In this document: piece after piece, positions 40,566 to 52,892 of the stretch
Numbering within the stretch: position 1 is the stretch's first letter
Layout: every line of letters begins with the position of its first letter
DNA from: Turbatrix aceti
Taxonomy: Eukaryota > Nematoda > Chromadorea > Rhabditida > Panagrolaimidae
DNA: 64,000 bases
Direction of reading: 5' to 3'
Assembly (NCBI GenBank): GCA_963969345.1
Contig: OZ017768.1
Span: 4,612,718-4,676,717, forward strand
Notes under the pieces: generated by a model
Database searches by the model: none
Told to the model about the DNA's origin: nothing
The model's input: only the letters and a program-made list of their open reading frames with translations
Made by a program: the position numbers and the translations under genes

Positions 40566-41369
40566 GTGAAAATCCAATTCGTCCGCCTGCCCGCGCAGGT
40601 CGATTTTTTGATTTTTTCTCTGGTCTGCCGAAGACGATATACAAGACTCACTTTTTTCCTGACCTCATACGGAAGCGCACCGATCACTCCAAAAGCTGTC
40701 TTGGATCCTGTTTTGCGGATTGATTTAAAATTTTTTGTAACTCCAGCCCCTTTTTTTCATGATTTTATTACCAGTTGGCAATTCTAATTTTTTTTTGGGC
40801 TGCAAAATTGATCCATCTGGCTTTTGGAGCGGTCGACGTTACGACTTCCGAGCTTCTTAGGGATACTACGAAACTACCGGCCCCTTTCCGATGGTGCTAG
40901 AAGCCTCCTCCTCCTCCCCCGACCGTTCGTTCCACTTTGTCACCTTTTTTTTTTCACACTTTACAGTGCTTCTCATTTGAAATTATTTGTTAGTGATAAC
41001 CACCCCCTTTTTCACCCCTCCCTCTTTCTCCTGCCTAGACTCTAGCCCAGCTCTAAACCCATGTTTTTCCTCTCCTCTGCTCTTTTTTTTATTAGGATAA
41101 TGCTCTCCTGCTTTCCTTTGTGTGATGTGCCTTGGATGTGTTGTACGATTCGTTCAAAAAAATATCGATCCAAAAAAATATTTTTTATTAGGAAATGCAC
41201 AAAAAAAAATCAAAACCGGCCAAAAAATCAAGCTGACTTAAAATTTTAGTCCGCGCCCAAAAAATTGGAGCGTGGCCGAACCAAAGAATTTTATAATTTT
41301 TTTTTGGTTCAGTTCTCAAAATTTTTACCATACTTGAAATAAAAAAATGCAAAATAATTATTTACTTAT
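40566..41369. other. Intergenic DNA with left half of a repeat
   Basis: No gene seen from 40566 to about 41190. From about 41200 AT-rich sequence with AACCGGCC and TTTTACCATACTTGAAATAAAAAAATGCAAAATAATTA resembles the left part of GGCCGGCC-family elements, interrupted at 41390 by the LINE. Confidence 0.4.
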
Positions 41370-41390
41370 ACGAAAAAGTAACAAAAATCA

Positions 41391-43777
41391 GTCTTCATTC
41401 TTGCACGCCTAGCGGACGGTCGGTTTTATTCCGCCTCTCCTGTCCGCGACGGCAGCTTGCGCTCGCGATCGCATTCGGGAGCAGCGCAAGTGTAAGAATT
41501 GAAAGCGCCGTTTGACACCCGGGCTGGCCACCCTGTCAAACGTAGGCTAAAGAAAAATGTCTAGATTCCGTCTCAGCGTCGCTACCATCAACGCACGCTC
41601 ACTGGGAAGTATGGCACGGCTGACGGATTTTGAAGAGGCCATTCGCAAAAAGCGGGGGGCCAAGCAAAATTCGCCCAAGCTAGACGTCATCGGGATCTCC
41701 GAAGTCAAGCGGTCCGGTTGTGGAGCGTTGAGCCTTCCAAGCGGGTACAATCTTTTCTACTCGGGCGAAAGCCCAGGCGAAAGAACGCACGGAGGAGTCG
41801 GCTTCTACCTGCCAGGCACGCTGAAGCCGCTCTGGTTCGTCCCCTTTTCGTCACGAATTGCCGAGATCGCTCTAAGACTGCCAGGAAAGCGCGTCTTCCG
41901 GATTATTCAGGTCTACGCGCCAACTACGGGACATTCAGTCGAAGAGTATTTGGCTTTTCTCGACGACCTGCACGAAGTCATTGTCGCCCGCAAGCAGTCG
42001 CAGCTACTTGTGATCGGTGACTTCAACGCATCTATTGGAGCTCGACAGCAAGGCGAAGCGAACACGGGACCTCACGCAGTCGGCTGTCGGAACGCACGAG
42101 GAGAACTTTTGCTGGACTTCTGTATCAGCAACAACCTCTTTGTTGCCAACGGCTTCTTCAAGAAAGCCAATAAGAACGGCTGGACCTGGCGCGCTCCAAA
42201 TGGTGAAAGCGTCCATGAAATTGACTACGTACTGACGCAGAAGATGTCGCAGATACGAGACGTTGCCGTCCTGCCCAGTATCAATGTCGGTAGCGACCAT
42301 CGGCTACTACGCTGCAAGATATCCATAAAAGCACGCTTCGGGAGAGCGGCACTCCCGAGACCAGGTCAAAAGGTTTTATCTCGTCGAGCCGTCCAGAAAG
42401 AGCTTCAAGCCAAACTGAAAGAGTGCTCACAAAAGTCATCGCGCAGCGGATCGGGGAAGCCGCACAAGTCATTGGAATACTTCCCCCGGAACAGGCTGGT
42501 TTTCGAAAGTCTTACTCCACTGTAGATCATATTCAGAGCATCAACATGATCGCTGAGAAGCTACGGGAGTACAATCAGCCGCTGGTCGCTGTCTTCGTCG
42601 ACTTTCGCAAGGCGTTCGACTCGATCAGCTTTGATTCAATCTGGGCAGCGCTTGACTCCATCGGCGTGGATCCCGGCATCACCGAACTGGTGCGATGGCT
42701 GTATGCAGCTGGAAACTCGGCAGTCAAAGTCGGCGACAGGACGGCGGAGTTCCAAACGCAGAAAGGAGTACGGCAAGGCGATACGCTGAGCCCGCTAATT
42801 TTCATCCTAGTTCTCCAACGAGCCCTTAACGCCGCACAGCTGACAGGCAGAGGCGTCAAGGTTGATGGTCAGCGGCTAGCGTATTTAGCATACGCTGACG
42901 ACGTCGTTCTTTTCTCCCACACTGGCGAAGAACTTCAGGAAATGCTGTCGGATATGGCCATCGCCTGCAAGGACGTCGGACTGGAAGTCAACGTCAAGAA
43001 GACGCAGTGGATGGTACAGAAACGGCGGGATCAGCGACCTATCTCCTCCGGACTTCTCCTCAAGGACATCGAGGATGATTTCGAGCTCTCCCTCCACGGC
43101 CTGGTTATCCAACGGGTGCAGTCGTTCGTCTATCTAGGCCAAAAGATGCAGTGGCCGCGCAACCACGTCGTTGAGATACGTAATCGCATCTCGACAGCAA
43201 GGTCCATCTACTACCGGAACTCAGATCTCCTGCGCTCCAAACGCACGCCAATGTACTTGAAGCGCCGCCTGATCCATGCCTGCATCTTGCCATCGGTGTT
43301 GTACGGCTGTGAAACCTGGGCGCTGACAGAAACGGCAAGAACTACGTTGCGCAATGCTCAACACCGAGTCGAACGAGCCATCCTCGGGCTGCGAAGGTCT
43401 GACAAAGTCCGAAACAAAATCATCCGACGAAGAACAAAACTCAAAGACTGGGTGAAGGAAGCGGAACGCCGAAAATGGACATACGCGCGAAAGCTCCTGG
43501 AGGCAGACGAAAACAGATGGGCCCGACGACTGACCTTGTGGATACCACAAGGAAAACGACCCGTGGGACACCCTTCCTTACGATGGGCCGATTCGCTCAA
43601 CTCGGTGTTCAACAAGACGAAAAACAGACCACAGCGACGATGGGAAGAAGAAATCGCGACCAAAACGAATCGAGACATTTACGCCTACGTGGACGTCATT
43701 TGTGCCTCCTAACATCTGGTCTAATGATAACTAACCACTGAGTAATGGTGAAATAAATAAAATAAATAAATAAATAA
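41391..43777 (+). mobile_element. Defective RTE-like non-LTR retrotransposon
   Basis: An ATG at 41557 opens an AP-type endonuclease domain: TINARSLG, IGISEVKRSG, VYAPTT, GDFNAS and the catalytic SDHRLL. At about 42424 the frame shifts into a reverse transcriptase that begins only at its second conserved block (TKVIAQRI, EQAGFRKSYSTVDHI), then FVDFRKAFDSI, RQGDTLSPL and the catalytic YADDVVLF. It ends with the RTE-type tail RRWARRL..P.GKRPVGHPSLRWADSL. About 130-150 residues between the domains are missing, so this copy is an internal deletion and cannot make the full protein. The 3' end is an (AAATA)n-like tail. A 21/22-bp near-identical duplication flanks it (41370-41390; 43778-43799), showing a normal target-primed insertion. 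Confidence 0.92.
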
Positions 43778-43890
43778 ACGAAAAAGTAAAAAAAAATCAT
43801 CGATCAAGCAAAAAAACAAGAAAATCATACTTTTGATTACAAAAATGACTTTCGAATTTTTTTCCGGCCTACAATCATCAAGCTGGCCAG
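43778..43890. repeat. Right half of GGCCGGCC-family repeat split by the LINE
   Basis: The sequence CGAAAAAGTAAAAAAAAATCAT...AGAAAATCATACTTTTGA...GACTTTCGAATTTTTTTCCGGCC follows the same order as 23525-23610 inside the element at 23296-23720, and ends GATTTTATGC like that element. The LINE inserted into an existing copy. Confidence 0.65.
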
Positions 43891-44671
43891 ATTTTATGCG
43901 TAATACAAAAAATTTTAATTGTTAAAAAAACGTCGGGGATTTTTTAATAAAATGAATTTTGAACAAAAAAATACTCGAAATTTATCAAAAAAGTTAATTT
44001 TACCCCAAAAAAAGATTGACCCCGATTCGACTCCGGTGGAGTCCTTTGCCCAATTGAGAAAAAAACACTCAGATATCCTGAGAGCCACTGATTTATTGGA
44101 TTTACACAAAAAACACACGGTTAATTCAAAATTACTACAGAAACGATCATGCCAAAGTGAAAAGGTTGAACTTGTGGGGCAGATTACTGCGGTCTCCGTG
44201 GAATAACTGGTCTGTCTGGGAGCACAGGACGATGCGATGGCCTGAAAAGTACGAAATTTGTCAGTCGTCATGGGGCATGGCATGTCAAACAGATATGTAC
44301 ATATTGACGCACTCTGGGTCTATTTACAAAACAATTATTATGACTAGATGGCAGGAAAACAAACAAACAGCATTTCTAGCATCATCTACCATCTATCTAC
44401 GTGGACTCGAACAAAATGGGTGAGTAATGGAAAACCAGGACAAAACAGAAACGACACAAGACCAGACACAAAAAATTAAAAGCTATTGTTCTAATAATCA
44501 ATCGACTGCACCACGTCCAGATGAAAAAAAAAATACAGAGAGACACTCAAGCCAGACCTCGGAGATGCAGCAACCAACGGCGAGAAAAGCATTTCATTGC
44601 TCGGGGAGGGCGAAAAAACCAAAAAGTTTGCGTCTGCTAGCTAGGATACGCAAAGCAACTTTGAGTTGGCC
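43891..44671. other. Intergenic DNA downstream of dynamin
   Basis: AT-rich with no recognised gene. Open frames at 43919-44206 and 44427-44801 have no conserved motifs; the second overlaps the last dynamin exon on the opposite strand. Confidence 0.35.
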
Positions 44672-47600
44672 TCACTTTGGTGGGAGTGGGCGGGGCATGC
44701 CGCCAGGAGGCATCGGGCCCCCAGGAAAGTGTGGACGCCTGTTACAAAGTGAGCAAAAGATGAATAAAACCACAGAGGGCTGTTATTACGATTCAGAATA
44801 AATAATTTCAGTTGTCAAAAAAAAAACGTCATCCAAAAAATAAATCCATCCTCAAGAAGAAAAATAGAAAAAAAAACTCACGGTGGCATCGGAGCTTGGC
44901 CAGGCATACCTGGGATGCCGGGGAGAGGCCGTCCCCCGGGGGGCATGCCCATGGGCCTCGGAGGCGCGACCCGGCCCCCGGGCGGCTGGGGGGCGTTTCG
45001 GGGCGGCAGCTGACCGGGGTAGCCCCCCAAAGCGCCGGGTGCCGTCGCGTGATGGTTGATAATCGGCGGGGGTATGGCGTTCGTAGCCGCCGACTGAATG
45101 TTGGATGTCGCGTTGTTGATGATTGCCAGAGCCTCTCGGCACGCCTGGTACATGCGGAGGGTCTCGTCACGCTTCTGCGCCTCTATCGGCGATTCTTCCA
45201 TGAGGGTTTCCGTATCGCCGCCGCTCTGGTAGAGATTGGCGAGGAGTTCGTCGCGGAGGAATTCACCGATCTGCAAAAAAACGATATTTTTGATGCACAA
45301 TTCATTTTTTTGAGCACAAAACTCACTCGGTTGACGATGAGGTGCATGATAGCCTTGGGCACCAGGTCCCTGATGGTTTTGTTGATGATTCGCATGTACG
45401 AGTCTACAAGGTTCCGGATAGTCTCCACCTGGCGTTCCAGCTGGGGATCCATGCTGCTGTTGTCTTCTTGAGCTCCGTTCTGAAAAAAAACACGCGTTTC
45501 TAACATCCAAAAAACCAAAAAATCACAGAAACACCAAACACGCCACCAAACATTCAGTAAAACTCATCCGGTGTTCGTAACTGACCTCCTGCTTTAAAAA
45601 TGACAAATAAGATCCAAGAACTTATCAAATACGGTTCGAATTTTCGAGCCGAGCATTGCATATTTTTTACAACCAATTTTCAATAGGAAAAATTTTTTGT
45701 AATAAAACTGATTAAAATTTTTTTTACAATCAATTTTATAACAAAAAACATTTTAGAATTCGAAAATTCAGAAAAAAATAAATTTTGATTTCAAAAATAT
45801 TTTTTTGACTCAAAAACCCCTCAAAAACCACTCACCTCGTCGACAGGTGCCTGTTCCTTCTCCGGGTATACCCCAGCGCGCAGGAAAGAAGCCTTCCACG
45901 CTTCCACGTCGTCGAGATTGTTGGCCGAGAGCTCGAGTTGTTTGTAGTCCTTGTAGATGTTCCTGCAAAAAATCGGTTACGTCAAGCGCTCCTTCAACCC
46001 TTCAAAATCAGCTAAAAAATAGTGAGCCAGCCGCTGCAAGCAGTATGCCGTAGCTAGCACCAAAAATCAGCCTGCCCGCCGTTGTCGTCGTTTTTGCGAC
46101 GTCGCCGATGACGCCGACAACAAAGAAACAGTCAAAAAAACACAAATCAAAACGGTGAGGATGAAGAAGAAGAGGAAGAAGAAGAAGAAGAATGCAAAGT
46201 GAGTGTGTAATAATAAATATTTAATAAGAGAAGATCAACAAGTCAACGATTCGTCATCACGGCGATAGCAACGTGTTACGTGTGAAATTTGGCATGGCAT
46301 GCATGTGGTGGCAAAGTGTCAAACAATTACCTCCTACAAAAGTTAACGTAGCATTAGTGGGCGTTCGATGGCCTTGTTATCTGTTATCCATGGTTAATCC
46401 CCATCCGCCCGCCCCGTGAGGTGAACTGTAAATACTTCACGACACTTCGCTTACGTGTTGTTGAACCCCCTCGGCAATTGCCGTCGGGGACGGCAGCTTG
46501 CAAGCAGACGAAAAAAAAAGCGAAAGTCATCAACGCAAAAAAACCATCGCAAACCGCAATTCAATTAATCAATCACCCCGAAGCACGTCAAAAGCAGTAA
46601 ACTCACTTTCCGTCGGGGTAGAAGAGTGCAAACTTGTGCTGACGAGACATAAATCCTGCTTCGAGGTCCTTGAGCCTGATGCCGTCGAGGGGGAGCATGT
46701 ATTTCTTTTCTTTTTCCTAAAAAATAAATATTTTTAATTCGTCCATTCAGAAAACAGTTTTTGTCGTGTTCGGAATTTTTTTCGGAAAAAACCGACCCGG
46801 ACCCGAAAATTTTGGGTTATTTGACTCGTACAAAAATTAGGTACATATAAAAATTTTTTGTACCCAATTTTTAGAATAAAAAAAAATTTATGACGCAAAT
46901 ATACAAAATATTGCGTTTCTAAGCCAAAATTTGGTATTTTTAACAATGTTTTTCGATTTTTTAACTATTTGAACTTTTTTAGGTTCTCGAAAAGAAAAAT
47001 TTGGAGAACCCGACCTGAACAAAAACTCGATTGGTTCTCGAACAGAAAAAAAACTGAAAAACCTAATTCAAACCCATAAATTTTAGGTAACCCTCCCCAA
47101 ACCCGTAATTTTCCAGTCAAGAACCCACCTCATCATCCTTGTACCACGAAAGATTATCCGACGTCAGAACAAACCAGCAATCCTTGGATCCCCTCACAAA
47201 GCTGATATTGTGTACCGCGAGCCAGCCCTTGCGAATAACCTGGTTTCCCAGATTCTTCTTCGTCTGTCCCTGGCTAGCCTTAGCCTCAGCGTTGGAGAAT
47301 CCAATGAAATCCTCGTGATTGGTATTCATATACGCGAGTTCGTAGTCGACAATCATCGTGATCTGCTGCTTGGCGTAGGCCTCCTGCTGACGCATGTAAT
47401 TTGTCACAATCTGCTCAATGCAGTCCCTGAGACGCGGGTACCTCGCAACCGTTTCGCTGCACTGTCGTACGACGGTGGAGAGCTCGGTCATGACGAGATC
47501 GACGCACTTCGTCGAGGGTTCCTTCAGGCGAGTGATCTGTTTCTTGACAATCGCTTCGAAAGCCATATCCGGCGTAAAGAGACCCACACGGATACCGTGG

Positions 47601-49969
47601 ATATTCCGGATGGCGTATTGGATCTCGCGACGCATTTCTTTTTCGTCGATGGTCATTTTTACGATCTCGAAGGGAAAACGTTCGTGGAAGAGACGGTTGA
47701 TGCGCGCGCCACCGCTGAGTTCGTTCGTGCTAACGAGTTTCGCAGAGGATCCCTCGATGGAGCGTTCCATGTCGGCGGTGAACGCCTGCACCATCTGCAT
47801 GAGGGCCTTAGTCTTGCGGCCGGGGTCGTTGACGCTGAATTGTTTGTACTCAGCGACGTCCTTTTCGAGAGAAAAGATTTTCTTCTGCAGACTGTCCCTC
47901 AGCGTCGGCAGCGTATCCTGAATGTGCTGGGTGAGCTGGTTGTTGAGCGTTTTCTGGAGGTATGGCGTGCCGAGGCGATCTGCCATGTGCCTGTATCCAG
48001 GATGGGAGAGGAAAAACTTTCGTTCAGCGTCTAGGGCCGCTCGAATGTCCTTCTTTCCGACGATATCCTTCTGCGAACGGTTAATCACGCCAACGTATCC
48101 GCGTCTGAGGGGAAGAGTCTTGTTTTCCAGAATCTCGCGTGCATCTGTGCCCTCATCCATGAGATCGAGTTTCGTGAGCACACCGATCGTCCTCAGACCC
48201 TGTGGATCGACTTCTCGGGCCAATTTGAGTGCATCCGACGTCGCGAGATCGCTATTGGCAGGCGTGACGGCGAGGATGAGGCAGGATTCGCGTGTGATGT
48301 ATCGCAGAAGCATGTCACGGATGAGGTGTTCGATATCCGGTGGCTGATCGCCTACCGGCACCTTCGTCATGCCGGGGAGATCGATGAGCGTGAGATTGAG
48401 CACGTGGGGACTGAAGACGCGGAGGTTGATCGGGAGATCCGAGATGCCCTTGTTCGCACCCGTTACGCGGTCTGTCTCGTCCTCGATCTCCTTGCGGACG
48501 AGATCAAAGTCGACAAACTTCATGCCCTTCTTGTGCAGAAACTCGGCGTACTCATTGCGATCGTTGATGAGTTGCAGAACGAGCGGTCGTCGGGTAACAA
48601 TGCCGCTGCCGCGAGGTAGAAAGTCCCTAAAAAACATGCACGTCGTCGAAAAAAAACATTTTTCATCGGCAGTGTTCCCTCGACTTTGACTTATGCTAGA
48701 GTCGAGAGTTGAAATGCAGAGTGGGTATTTTTTTTCAAAAGAGTCCATTCCGAAGAGTCGCGGCTCTTTTGAAGAAAATGTACTCTTTTTTGGGAAAAAT
48801 TCATTATTTTTATCAATTTTGAGTATTTTTTGTTAAAAATTCATAAATGCATAAAATTTCCTACGTTTTGGTGTTTTTTGTGCATTTTCTATCAAAAAAA
48901 TATTTTTTTGAACTTGTGGACGCTAAAATTTGGCCAAGATGAGTCGATATTGAATCAGAGTCAACTCTGAGAATATTTTTTTTCCAAACAAGTTGAAAAA
49001 CTATTTTTCAACTGCCAAAAATTAATCCAAGCGTAAAAAGCCTCTATTTTTGCAACCTCCACTTCCGGCCAATCTGTTTCAAAAAAAGTGCATCGTCGTC
49101 AGCCTATTAGCTAGCTTCCAGGCGGCAAAACTTGTCCCTTGCATGCTAAATGGATATTCCTCGTCTGTCTCCGTGAAAGAAGAAAGACGTGTGAGAAAAC
49201 ACGTCGTTCTCCTCTCTGGTACACGTCAAAAAAAAAAGCCGATCCACGTCCCATCCACGGAACAAGCAAGCATCCACAAAAGAAAAGAACATCAATCGTC
49301 TCTTCTTTTTCTTTCCTGCCCCGTTTTTTTTGTCCTGGGCATCCGTTCCAGAGCAAAAATGTGAAGACAGGAGCGCCTGGACATAATTTATCCGTCCCTC
49401 CACCATTTTATTTAAAATGGCAGACGTCGGTCGTCTCAATTCATCTTTTCCGAAAAAAAAGCAATATTGTCGTTTTCCAGTAAAAAATTACGGTTGCCAT
49501 TTTTTTGAAAATTATTATTCAAGAATTATCCAAGTTCACAGGGAATTTCCCGGCACCCTAGTAGGCATAGTGCATCGATTTTTGCGTGTGTCGTAAAACC
49601 TGCGGCAAACCAAAACTCATAATTGGAATGCCGTGGATGCATGGCGACCGTATAATTACGGCAATTACGACCGCCAGCCAATTTGTATTTTTTAAAGGTA
49701 AATATTAAAAAAAAAATTTTCTCTCTCTCAGGTAAAAAAACTGTCCACTCACTTTCCAACAAAATTCTCCAAGACAGAAGATTTGCCGGCAGATTGTCCA
49801 CCAACGACGGCAATTTGCGGCAAGTCAAAGTTGAGACTCGTTCCGACAGCGGTAAATGCATCCTAGAAAAGTGGCAAAGGTAATTTGAGGGTCCGAAGAG
49901 TTCACCTGGTCTCACCTGGATCTTGTTGATGATGGGAATCAGGGCTTCCATGCCCTGGTTGGCCCACAT
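44672..49969 (-). CDS. dyn-1: Dynamin GTPase
   Basis: Eight exons (49916-49969, 49753-49862, 47129-48626, 46607-46716, 45836-45962, 45327-45479, 44882-45270, 44672-44738) join in frame to 835 residues, close to C. elegans DYN-1. The GTPase domain carries GGQSAGKSS, the [10 protein letters not shown] switch I, DLPGM and TKLD. The middle/stalk region, the PH domain ([41 protein letters not shown]), the GTPase effector domain ([32 protein letters not shown]) and a C-terminal Pro-rich domain with [15 protein letters not shown] and PRPLPP follow. It constricts and severs endocytic vesicle necks; the tail recruits SH3 proteins. The N-terminus ([15 protein letters not shown]) resembles the worm protein. 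Introns range from about 55 bp to 1.1 kb. Confidence 0.97.
46161..46192. repeat. GAA/GGAA microsatellite in dynamin intron
   Basis: Purine-only GAAGAAGAGGAAGAAGAAGAAG tract within the intron 45963-46606. Confidence 0.7.
46738..47110. repeat. CAGTGTTGTC-family remnant in dynamin intron
   Basis: Contains GTCGTGTTCGGAATTTTT, AAACCGACCCGGACCCGAAAATTTTGGG and related lines shared with 24205-24600 and 28450-28620. It fills most of the 412-bp intron. Confidence 0.45.
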
Positions 49970-52892
49970 GGTGAAGGAGATGGCGTGCAGGAGCGAGAGC
50001 GGTAAATCCGACTCAGGGCACTGCGGTTTCCTTTGGCAAGTTTGAATCCGTTGCCCAGGATCTGGAAAAAAAACTGTTTTCTAACAAATTTTTTTTTGGG
50101 ATTCACGAAACTCGCATCACACAAAATTCCAAATAAAATTCAATAAAATAAAATGTATTGGAAAAGTTTTACAGAATCGATAGAAAAAAACCAAGCAACG
50201 GAAAAGGAAGGGGGAGGAGGACACACGCGGATGGGAAGGGATGAAAGGAAAGCTTTTTAGGGGGAGAGTGGGGGCACGCCGCCGCCGCCACTGCAAAAAG
50301 CTTCTTTTTCCACCCCTCCCTAACTTGGCCGGGAAAGCCGACACGTTGTGAAGCAGCCGAAGCAGCAAACAGAACAACGAACAACGACAAACAACTTGAC
50401 GCGGGCTACGCGACGGGAAAGGAGGGAAGGGGGGTCGGAGGGAGAGAAGCTCTGTCGGGAAGAGACGCGCGCGTCCACGCCCGCCCGCCGGCCAAAGCAA
50501 GCACTGCCACGGCATGCAGTAGTCAGTGCCCGTGCCGCGTAGCATCCCTCCCCTGGGGCGGATGGCGATGGCGATGGCAACGTGGGGTGGCATGCAGGGG
50601 GGGGGAGGGGGAGTAATTCCACGCGACGACGACGACGAAAAAGACGGCGGACGTCAGTAAAGACGCCGCGCCGCCAATGTTGAAGTTGAAGCTGAAGTTT
50701 GGAGCTTAGCAGGCGACTCGCCTTCCAGCCAGCCGGGTGGGTGGGTGACCGACCAATCTGGGTTGGTTGCCGCACGAAAAAAAATAGAAGGAACAATGCC
50801 AATTTTTTCCTCCCTCTTTTTTTGGGGGGAAAACGGTTCCTTTTGGCACGAAACTTCCGTCGATAAATTCCAGGCAAAAAATATAAATCAGCAGAACAAA
50901 AAAAAACATCTGCTGGTCCGGAGGACAGCAGGCCGGGCACTGAATGTCCGAAAAACACATGTTCGATTCGATATAAATTTAATAAAAACCAACCGCGCAC
51001 GCTCGATAACGTTCAATAACGAAATCGAGAGATGAGTCATCCATTCCATTAATCAGCGGCCATGCTTCCTTCCGCCCGTCGCATAAACATTTTCAAAAAC
51101 GCAACGGACAGTTTAAACGCGTTTAGGCTTTCACGCGTGAAATCAAAAATGCCGGACCGCTCCTGTATAGAAAATCGGCGGTTGGACATTTTGGCGGGTT
51201 CGAAGACAATTTTCGTCTCGGGAAAACCACAAATTGCTTAATCAGCATCCTATCGGTGTTATCAGAGCCATTTCCTGCGGCTCAAAACTCTAATCAGTCG
51301 TTTCAGACAAATAAAAACGAAAAAAAGTCATTTTTTCGTCGTTGAATAAATAGAAAAACGACACGACCTAACCCTCACCCGATCTCCTCGGGTGTATCGA
51401 TCGCTCTCGAGCCACGTACGTCAGAGCGACCTGACCAGGCCCTGCCCTGCGGCTGGCTAATTGACACGCAAACAACCCCTCACGACTGCTGGCTGGGAGC
51501 TCCCCTACCCCAAAAAAAGTCTCGGCGCGCGTACATATTTACCGATTACCCACCCGGAAACATATTTCAAGCCGGACTGAAAAATCAATAGCCGGGAAGG
51601 GAGGAAAGTGGATTCCGATAACGTCTAGTACACCCACCACGCCCCATCGCAGATAGCACAGCACGCAGCAGCGCTGCCTGCTGGAGAATCCAAGGGAAAA
51701 CGACAGCGGCGAGTGACGCGGCAACTGTTATGTTTCTTTTGCCTGCGATGACTCAAATTTAACCGGCGCGCCGATTCGAATACATATATCGAATACAATT
51801 TGGATGCCAATCGAACCCTAGGGTTTCCCAGGTGTGGGAGGACATCGTCCACGCGAAGAAGCAAGCAAGAGGAGCATCCACACGTTTTGCGCTCCACTCC
51901 GCGCAGGAAGGAACGCGGACCACGCAGGCGGACGTCGCGTGGCGCTCCTGATCATTGAGGACGCGTCGCCAAGCGATCGGTGATGACCGCGAATCTTTGA
52001 ATCATCTCTGGTCGATGATTGCCTACTCGACTTCGTCAACGCCCGCATGAGTAACTTTAAAATCGAGTTGCAGCGAAATGCGCGCTCAAAAGCCGGCAGC
52101 GTCGTTGAAAAAGTCGGAAAAAAAAGGGTTGAATGAGTCCAACGACCTCCAGGGAAGGAAGCCAATAAGACAGACACCCGCCGAAAGTTGAAAGTTGGTA
52201 AAGACGCAAAATGAATGCTCACTCACAAAAATAGTGGTGGTATCCTCACTCACTCATGTCAGACGAAAAAGGAAAATGGAGACAAAATCGATGAGTCACT
52301 CGCTCGGTCCGGCCGGCCGAAGACGTCGGTGGCGCACCCGTTACTCCCTATTATTCTCGAAGAAGGTGCACACGCAGCCAGCAGCAATGCGCGCTCGCCC
52401 GCCCGCGTGCGCGTGTTAGCCGGGAGGAGGGGAGGGGGGACATGGGTGACGTCAGTTGCAGTCACCGAGAGCCACAAGCTTTCTTTTTAGCTCCGACGTG
52501 GCTAAAGAGGTCGTCGTCGTAGTCGCAAACCTTGCTTGCAAGTTGTGTGAATGGGTGATTACAGTGACGGCAGTCACAAAAGACTCGCTACGTGCCCTAT
52601 TCGGTCGTTTTCGGTTTTCGAGTAATGAAAATTTGTCATTTTCCATTTTCAAAAGTCCCATTTCGCCGTACAAAAAAAAATTTGCCACCGTAAACCCAGT
52701 GCCAGGTGGAACTGCTGAACGAACCCAAGACAGGTGTCATTTCTTCCTTTTTTTCGGGTAGCAAAAAAAATTTGTCCATTTTCCTTCAAAAACAACTGCT
52801 CAACCGTTTATTTCCAAAAAAATCACTGATACAAAATGGACACATTTGCGAAGCTAGAAAGTATCTAAAGCCGTGTTTTTTATGCTTTTCGT
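49970..52892. other. Intergenic DNA between cyclin C and dynamin
   Basis: About 2.9 kb upstream of dynamin, presumably its promoter and non-coding first exons. GC-rich with purine runs around 50400-50640 including a (GAC)n stretch near 50622. No other coding exon recognised. Confidence 0.4.

Noticed and set aside
41557..43712. Two separate host genes (a nuclease and a polymerase-like protein)
   Set aside because: The domain order, target-site duplication and A-rich tail show a single non-LTR retrotransposon.
47210..48687. Long plus-strand frames opposite the large dynamin exon
   Set aside because: Antisense shadows of a strongly conserved coding exon with GC-rich codons.
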